A DNA stretch of 20,574 nt, taken from assembly GCA_050732575.1 (NCBI GenBank), contig JBOHRF010000066.1:1-20574 (forward strand). Reading direction: 5' to 3'. Numbering within the stretch: position 1 is the stretch's first letter; each line of letters begins with the position of its first letter. This DNA is from JBBDWZ01 sp050732575. GTDB taxonomy: Bacteria; Gemmatimonadota; Gemmatimonadetes; Longimicrobiales; RSA9. A program made the translations under genes and the position numbers. This document shows positions 15,752 to 20,574 of the stretch, piece by piece. Under the pieces are notes generated by a model, which was not told the DNA's origin, searched no databases, and saw only the letters and a list, made by a program, of their open reading frames with translations.

Positions 15752-18196
15752 ATGGACGCGTTGCTTCACGACCTGCGTATCGCCGTGCGCCGCCTGTTGG
15801 CGCGCCCGGGGCTGACCACCGCCGCAGCGCTCACGCTCGCGCTCGGCATGGGCGCGAATACCGCCGTCTTCAGCCTGATTCGCGGCATCCTGCTGGAACC
15901 GCTGCCCTACGGAGAGCCCGATCGGTTGGTCATGATCTGGCGTCCGGCGGGTGAATCGGACCAGACCTGGCTCAGCCTGCGCGAATGGGTCGAGTACAAT
16001 CGAGCCACGAAGAGCTTCGAGCATCTGGCCGCCTACGACGAGTCGGAAATGAACCTGACCGAAGGTGTCGAGCCGGAGCGCGTGCGCGCTGCTTTCGTGA
16101 CCGGTAACACCTTCGCCGCACTGGGCGTCAACGCACTCCAGGGCCGCACGTTCGGCCAGGCCGAAGATGCGCCCGGCCGTGCTGGTGTGGTGGTCATCGG
16201 CTATCACCTGTGGCAACGGCGTTTTGCCGGTGCATCCGATGTAGTCGGTCGCTCCATTCGCATAAACGGTCGGGCCCGCACTGTGCTCGGCATCATGCCG
16301 CCTCAGTTTCGCTTGCCGCTCGATTATCGCGAAGAAAAACCTACCGAGCTGTGGCTGCCGCTGGCGGTCAACACGGCCGACCCTGGCGGTTGGGGCGACC
16401 GCGGCAATTTCCTGTTCGGTCGCCTGCGGGCCGGCGTTTCCCCGGCCGCGGCCAGCGCCGACTTGCACCGCGCCGAGCAGCAATGGGTTGCCGCAGGCTT
16501 CGTGCACAATCGTGATGGCAGGCTCACACGCTACGCCGTTCCGCTCAATGAATTGCTGACCGGCAGTCTGCGCACGCCGCTGCTGCTGCTGTTTGGAGCG
16601 GTCGGCTTCATCCTGCTCATTGCCTGCGCCAACGTGACCAACCTCTTGCTGGCCCGCGCCGATGCGCGGCGGCGTGAGGTGGCCACGCAAGCTGCCCTGG
16701 GCGCTACACGGTTGCGCATCGCTCGCGAGCTCTTGCTCGAGAGCGGAATGCTCGTTACGGCCGGCACCGTGCTCGGCATCGCTTTGGCGTTCGGTGGGCT
16801 GCGCGCAACCCTGGCACTGACGCCCATCAACGTGCTGCGCATGCGCGATATTTCGGTTGATGGCTGGGTGCTGGCGTTCAGCGCATTGCTGGCCATCGCC
16901 ACCACATTGCTGGCCGGATTGGCGCCCACGCTTCAGCTGGCGCGCGTCGAGCTAGCCGCGGCCATGAGCGCGGGCGGACGCAGTGCCGCCGTACCCATGC
17001 GCAAACGGCTGCGCCATGCACTGGTCATCGTGCAAACGGCGCTCTCCGTCATTCTCGTGATTGGTGCGGGTTTGCTCACCCGCAGTCTGGCCGCCATGCG
17101 CCAGATCGATCTGGGCTTCAACGTCGAGAACCTGCTGACCTTCCGGCTGGCATTGCCGGCCGCCGAGTACCCCACGACTGAGCCTGCGCGCGCGTTCGGC
17201 TTCTATCGCGAGCTGATCGATCGACTGGAAGGATTGGCTGGTGTGCGCAGTGCAGCCGCCGTGCGCATCCTGCCGCTCTCCAACACCATCGGTGACTGGA
17301 GCATCATGATCGAAGGTCGGCCCAACGACCAATCCGAGAATCCCAACGGCGACTGGCAGGTCGCGACACCGGGCTACTTCGAGACCATGGGCATGCAATT
17401 GGCGCGCGGCCGCTTCTTCACCGATGCCGACCGCGAGAACTCGCCTGGCGTAGTCATAATCGATGAGCACATGGCCGAGAAGTACTGGCCCGGACAGGAT
17501 GCGCTGGGCCAGCGATTCCATCTGGGCACGCTCAATCAGCCCTGGATGACCATTGTCGGCATCACACGGCCCGTTCGCCACAACGCCGTGGTCGAGGAGC
17601 CGCGCACCGAGATGGTAGTCCCGCACGCGCAATTCCCCGCGCAGACCGGTTATGCACCACTGGGCATGACCCTGGTCATCAAAACCGAGCGTGATCCGCT
17701 CACGCTGCTGGATGCCGCGCGCGCGCAGGTACGCGCGCTCGATCCGAGCCTGCCCATCGCCGATGTGCGCACCATGGACCGTGTGGCCGCCAACGCCCTC
17801 GCGCAACCGCGCTTCATGACCGTCATGCTGGGCTTCTTCGCCGCGCTCGCACTCACCCTGGCCGCCATCGGCATGTACAGCGTCATCGCCTTCATTGCCG
17901 CACGTCGTGAGCACGAAATCGGCATCCGCATGGCGTTGGGCGCGGGCCGGCCGCTGGTCGTGCGCATGGTGCTGGGTGAAGGTGTGGCGCTCGCGCTGGT
18001 TGGTGTCGCCATCGGACTGGCCGGCGCCGCCTGGCTAACGCGCTTCCTCGGCACACAGCTGTACGGCGTGCAACGCCTGGATCCCCTCACGTTTGCACTG
18101 GTACCGTGCGCCCTCGTGTTGGTCGCCTCCGTGGCCGCCTGGCTGCCCGCGCGCCGCGCCGCATCAGTGAGCCCCACGCGCGCCATTCAGGGATAG
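15752..18196 (+). CDS. ADOP-type ABC transporter permease (MacB/FtsX family)
   Basis: This 814-aa inner-membrane protein has the duplicated-permease layout. The N-terminal block LLHDLRIAVRRLLARPGLTTAAALTLALGMGANTAVF (4-40) is typical of the family. A MacB-like periplasmic domain follows, then a first FtsX module at about 275-405 (FILLIACANVTNLLLARADARRREVATQAALGA). A second membrane anchor with RHALVIVQTALSVILVIGAGLLTRSL precedes a second periplasmic domain. A final FtsX module carries EHEIGIRMALGAG near 730-742 and ends PARRAASVSPTRAIQG, a very common family ending. No ATPase gene is adjacent, which is usual for these orphan permeases. The substrate is unknown. No clear Shine-Dalgarno is seen before 15752. 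Its stop is 6 bp from the hairpin element at 18202. Confidence 0.93.
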   Translation: MDALLHDLRIAVRRLLARPGLTTAAALTLALGMGANTAVFSLIRGILLEPLPYGEPDRLVMIWRPAGESDQTWLSLREWVEYNRATKSFEHLAAYDESEMNLTEGVEPERVRAAFVTGNTFAALGVNALQGRTFGQAEDAPGRAGVVVIGYHLWQRRFAGASDVVGRSIRINGRARTVLGIMPPQFRLPLDYREEKPTELWLPLAVNTADPGGWGDRGNFLFGRLRAGVSPAAASADLHRAEQQWVAAGFVHNRDGRLTRYAVPLNELLTGSLRTPLLLLFGAVGFILLIACANVTNLLLARADARRREVATQAALGATRLRIARELLLESGMLVTAGTVLGIALAFGGLRATLALTPINVLRMRDISVDGWVLAFSALLAIATTLLAGLAPTLQLARVELAAAMSAGGRSAAVPMRKRLRHALVIVQTALSVILVIGAGLLTRSLAAMRQIDLGFNVENLLTFRLALPAAEYPTTEPARAFGFYRELIDRLEGLAGVRSAAAVRILPLSNTIGDWSIMIEGRPNDQSENPNGDWQVATPGYFETMGMQLARGRFFTDADRENSPGVVIIDEHMAEKYWPGQDALGQRFHLGTLNQPWMTIVGITRPVRHNAVVEEPRTEMVVPHAQFPAQTGYAPLGMTLVIKTERDPLTLLDAARAQVRALDPSLPIADVRTMDRVAANALAQPRFMTVMLGFFAALALTLAAIGMYSVIAFIAARREHEIGIRMALGAGRPLVVRMVLGEGVALALVGVAIGLAGAAWLTRFLGTQLYGVQRLDPLTFALVPCALVLVASVAAWLPARRAASVSPTRAIQG

Positions 18197-18201
18197 CGGA
18201 T

Positions 18202-18317
18202 ATCGTTGTCGTAGTCGTAGTCGTTCTCGTGCTCGTTTGTTGAAACCTACTTCTTTGCTCAGATTGGAAAGAACAACCGAGCACGAGAACGACCACGACT
18301 ACGACTACGACGACGAT
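18202..18317. repeat. GTAGTC-hexamer palindromic element, copy 1
   Basis: The left arm 18202-18235 has two GTAGTC hexamers followed by GTTCTCGTGCTCG. The right arm 18278-18317 is its complement, also with two such hexamers plus one extra GTGGTC unit. The 42-nt loop (GTTGA, CTTCTTTGC, AACAAC) is related to that of copy 2. It begins 6 bp after the ADOP stop and precedes the four-helix-bundle gene. Same orientation as copy 2. Confidence 0.85.
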
Positions 18318-18390
18318 ACTGCTACGAGGGAACAGCAGGTCGGCGGATTCTGCTATGGGGAGAGGGCACGGCCGATGTTTCCTTCATACC

Positions 18391-18879
18391 ATGGCCACAA
18401 CGCGTGTCCTCGATCATGAGCGGCTCGAGGTATACCAGGTCGCACGTCAGCTGAGCCGTGAGGTCTGCCGCGTGCGGACGAAAATTCGCCCCGGTCGCGC
18501 GGATATCGTGAGTCAGCTTCTTCGGTCAACCGCCGCCGTTCCGCTCAACATTGCCGAAGGCAACGGTGAAGCAACCCCCGGTCGTCGTGCCTATTTCTTC
18601 CGGATCGCGCGTTCCTCGGCAACCGAGGTATCATCAGCGCTCGACCACCTGGTCGACATGAGCTTGCTCGAGCAAGATGATGTTGTGACCGCGAAGGAGC
18701 TCGTGGTTCGCATCGTCTCGATGCTGGTCAGGTTGACAGCCGCAGTGATCACCCCGGATTCACTCCCCCCCTTCCCCAACGCCGCCCACGAGTCCGCCCG
18801 GACCGCTCATCGTCGTCGTAGTCGTAGTCGTAGTCGTTCTCGTGCTCGTCCGTTGACCCTGCTTCTTTGCGTACATTAG
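18391..18879 (+). CDS. S23-type four-helix-bundle protein (23S rRNA IVS-protein/Avd-like fold)
   Basis: This 162-aa protein starts MATTRVLDHERLEVYQVAR. The pattern HERLEVYQVARQL, then IVSQLLRSTAAVPLNIAEGNGE (about 48-69), then RRAYFFRIARSSATEVSSALDHL (about 73-95) and LLEQDDVV is the four-helix-bundle family first seen in 23S rRNA intervening sequences and related to Avd of diversity-generating retroelements. The family role is thought to be nucleic-acid or partner binding; no catalytic residues are expected. No reverse transcriptase or template/variable repeat is visible. The last roughly 25 residues (HRRRSRSRSRSRARP, then LTLLLCVH) are encoded by the left arm and loop of palindromic copy 2, which also supplies the stop. 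The normal family domain ends near residue 120. The gene sits between two direct copies of the same hairpin. An in-frame ATG at 18355 is possible but adds residues unlike the family. Confidence 0.85.
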   Translation: MATTRVLDHERLEVYQVARQLSREVCRVRTKIRPGRADIVSQLLRSTAAVPLNIAEGNGEATPGRRAYFFRIARSSATEVSSALDHLVDMSLLEQDDVVTAKELVVRIVSMLVRLTAAVITPDSLPPFPNAAHESARTAHRRRSRSRSRSRARPLTLLLCVH

Positions 18880-18936
18880 AACGACAACAACCGAGCACGA
18901 GAACGACCACGACTACGACTACGACTACGACGACGA
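18809..18936. repeat. GTAGTC-hexamer palindromic element, copy 2
   Basis: The left arm 18809-18848 carries three GTAGTC hexamers, then GTTCTCGTGCTCG. The right arm 18892-18936 is complementary, with three hexamers plus the same extra GTGGTC unit as copy 1. The loop of 43 nt (GTTGACC, GCTTCTTTGC, ACAACAAC) matches copy 1 at most landmarks. Its left half is translated as the tail of the four-helix-bundle protein. Its right end is 9 bp from the stop of the convergent L,D-transpeptidase. Confidence 0.85.
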
Positions 18937-18944
18937 AAAGGCTT

Positions 18945-19523
18945 TTAGTCGATCTCAAGCCCAACAGCGTTGGGCAGCCGGACTACATACGTATCCGTGG
19001 AACTGCCTATGACTTTGTCGTACCAGTCTTCGTCCTTACCCGCGCCACTTTGCTCCATCAGCAACTGCGCCAGTTCTTCGGCATCACGCTGCTCCATGCG
19101 GATGCAACCGTGTGATGCAGCAGAGCCGATGGACTGGGGGTCATTGGTGCCGTGGATGAAATACGCGGGCTCACTGAAGTAGATCTTGACGCCTGCCATC
19201 GGATTGGCCGGATCCCCCGGCGCACGTGCCGGTTCATCGCGCGCCCAATCCGAGTCGGGTGGTACCCAGGGCGGATTCCAGACGATCTTCGAGATACTGA
19301 AGCTGCCCTCGGGCGTCGGGTAGCTGCTGGTGCCCACGGCGATCCCATACGACCGCACAACTTCGCCGTCCTGGATCACGTGCAGCTGACGCTCGGATAT
19401 GTCGACCTCCAGCCGCAGATCATTCTGACGGAAGAATCCGGTCTGCATCAGGACCACTGCTGCGACTGGAATCCAGCCCACAGCCAGTGCCATCTGCCAC
19501 CACCGCTTCTTCGATATACGCAT
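18945..19523 (-). CDS. L,D-transpeptidase (YkuD family)
   Basis: This 192-aa protein has one N-terminal membrane segment (MALAVGWIPVAAVVLMQTGFF, 11-31) followed by a YkuD catalytic domain. LRLEVDISERQLHVIQDGEV opens the domain. The active site is HGTNDPQSIG (from His124) and SHGCIRM (137-143) with nucleophile Cys140; His138 is also conserved. Enzymes of this type make 3-3 cross-links in peptidoglycan or attach proteins to it, acting in the periplasm. The ATG at 19523 is preceded by GGAGG with a 5-base spacer. A TTG four codons upstream would lie inside that site and is rejected. The 227-bp divergent gap to the cytochrome gene shows nothing I can name. Confidence 0.92.
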   Translation of the reverse strand: MRISKKRWWQMALAVGWIPVAAVVLMQTGFFRQNDLRLEVDISERQLHVIQDGEVVRSYGIAVGTSSYPTPEGSFSISKIVWNPPWVPPDSDWARDEPARAPGDPANPMAGVKIYFSEPAYFIHGTNDPQSIGSAASHGCIRMEQRDAEELAQLLMEQSGAGKDEDWYDKVIGSSTDTYVVRLPNAVGLEID

Positions 19524-19750
19524 ACTTGCCTCCAACTCGAATTCTCAATCAAGTGGAAGGGCAATTCGTGTTCCTCATGGGCCCACTTTGCATCCATCCT
19601 AAAGCATGATCCAAAGTCGGATTGCCAACCGGGCCAAGTCGTGATCGCAGCTACGTTAAGCCTGACATGCATGGACCACCGGCACAGATCTGGCACGTTG
19701 CCTTGCGCGCGTTGCCTGGGGAGATCTTCGCGCAGTAAACGGAGGCACTC

Positions 19751-20442
19751 ATGGTAAGGCAGCAGACAGCTCGCACGCGGCAACGTGCTCGCCTGGGCGG
19801 TTTCTTCTTCCTGTGCACCATGACGGCTGCGGCATGCGGTCGTTGCGGTGTGGCACTGCCCGCGCTGGCATCATCCACAGTAGGCGATACGGGCGGCCTG
19901 GTCGCGCGCGGCGCATACATTGTGCGTAGCGTGGCCGTGTGTGGCCACTGTCATGCCGCCGACCCACACAAGAATCCCGACGGTCCGCCGAGCGGCGGCC
20001 TGGCGTTCCGCAACTGGCGTGTGGGCACCGCGCGCGCTGCCAACATCACATCCGATGCCGAGACCGGTATTGGCGACTGGAGTGAGGCTCAGCTGGTGCG
20101 CGCCATGCGCAACGGCGCACACAAGGATGGTCACGTCCTGATTCCGATCATGCCCTACGAGTGGTTCCACGAGATGTCGGATCGCGATGCCATGGCGGTT
20201 GCGCGTTATCTGAAAAGCCAACCCCCGCCAGGCCCGCCAATCTCACGCCGGACAGCACGGGCATTGGGCCGTGGAGCGAAGCGGATTTCATCAAGACCAT
20301 GCGCACCGGCATCAATCCCAGCGGCGATACCCTGCACGCTTTCATGCCCTGGCGCCAACTGCGGCGCATGACCGATGACGATCTACGCGCCATCTATCGG
20401 TATTTGCGTACTGTGCCACCCATCCGCAATCAAACAGAATGA
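19751..20442 (+). pseudogene. Exported cytochrome c, internal deletion/frameshift
   Basis: From the ATG at 19751 (GGAGG 5 bases upstream) comes a signal-like segment (LGGFFFLCTMTAAACG) and then one haem site, CGHCH at 64-68, in ARGAYIVRSVAVCGHCHAA. ANITSDAETGIGDWSEAQLV and MPYEWFHEMSDRDAMAVARYLKS follow. After about 20221-20245 the frame changes, and the sensible sequence is PANLTPDSTGIGPWSEADFIK, MPWRQLRRMTDDDLRAIYRYL and TVPPIRNQTE, ending at 20442. The two blocks are repeats of the same motif. In two-domain proteins of this style, a linker and a second CxxCH would be expected between them; here they almost abut. I infer a deletion of roughly 80-100 codons, including a haem site, together with a frame change. 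Staying in frame, the first part would end at 20371 with an unrelated tail. Electron-transfer role in the periplasm, by family. Confidence 0.75.
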
Positions 20443-20465
20443 GGGGCCCAACAAGCAGAAACGAA

Positions 20466-20574
20466 TTGAGGACATAGGATTAAGCGGAGGGGGAGGGTTG
20501 CAGGGATTGTTTCGAGCTGGCAACTTCCCTCGCAGCGAGCACAGTTGCACGGATAGCATTGGTCCCTGCAACCC
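20466..20574. repeat. GGATTAG-family palindromic element, copy D (cut by window end)
   Basis: It starts TTGAGGACATAGGATTA (20466-20482) as in copy B. The inner arm GGGTTGCAGGGATTG (about 20495-20509) pairs with GGTCCCTGCAACCC (20561-20574). The centre keeps GTTGCACGG and TAGCATTGG as in copies A and C. It follows the cytochrome stop by 23 bp. The outer right end lies outside the window. Confidence 0.75.

Noticed and set aside
15659..17914. Long leftward frames opposite the ADOP gene (15659-16690, 16952-17914)
   Set aside because: No recognisable motif, antisense composition, and the ADOP frame explains the region completely.
18202..18936. CRISPR array or diversity-generating retroelement
   Set aside because: Hexamers are contiguous without spacers, there are only two hairpins, and no cas gene, reverse transcriptase or template/variable repeat pair is present.

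Overview
The window is high-GC bacterial DNA. It carries many secreted or envelope proteins typical of soil Gemmatimonadota, with Acidobacteriota as the alternative. The main pointers are an 814-aa FtsX/MacB-type permease of the ADOP kind, a six-bladed beta-propeller with an RDSAGI-type start, two beta-lactamase-fold serine hydrolases, an S41 peptidase with a signal peptide, and a cytochrome c with NLTPDSTGIG-type blocks. This assignment is inferred from protein style only. There is no rRNA, tRNA, transposase, phage gene or CRISPR array.

Layout. 1-1656 (-): a secreted protein with a CsgG/FlgO-like fold followed by a beta-barrel, cut by the left edge. 1798-4272 (-): fused aspartokinase/homoserine dehydrogenase (thrA). 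4371-5825 (+): APC-family amino-acid permease, divergent from thrA. 5853-6982 (-): serine hydrolase lipoprotein broken by a one-base frameshift. 6983-7496: a regulatory leader with a good sigma70-like promoter, a short ORF with a perfect Shine-Dalgarno, and a strong intrinsic terminator with a competing antiterminator. 7497-7791 (+): small protein gene with a frameshift. 7904-10583 (-): a beta-propeller lipoprotein gene (frameshifted next to its signal peptide) followed by a second serine hydrolase. 10834-13696 (+): a tight four-gene operon with a two-subunit ThDP decarboxylase, a cyclase-family metal hydrolase and a DUF481 outer-membrane protein. 13841-15151 (-): S41 peptidase. 15752-18196 (+): ADOP permease. 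18391-18879 (+): S23-type four-helix-bundle protein. 18945-19523 (-): L,D-transpeptidase. 19751-20442 (+): cytochrome c that has apparently lost an internal piece.

The most unusual feature is in the gaps. Most intergenic spaces that are not inside an operon hold a long imperfect palindrome whose arms are built of short degenerate repeats. At least three arm types occur. One is a GGATTAG/GGGATTG family with four copies and a related central loop (13720, 15236, 15544, 20466). Another is a GTAGTC-hexamer family with two copies in direct orientation flanking the four-helix-bundle gene (18202, 18809). The others are single copies with GGGCGTGTC arms (10602) and GACGGT arms (7812). In the two GTAGTC copies both arms differ by the same number of hexamers, so the arms have changed together. 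Two genes take their last codons and stop from such an element. This is the best candidate for an undescribed repeat system here.

Four genes show apparent single-base or larger frame disruptions within 20 kb, so indel errors in the assembly should be considered before any of them is called a pseudogene.
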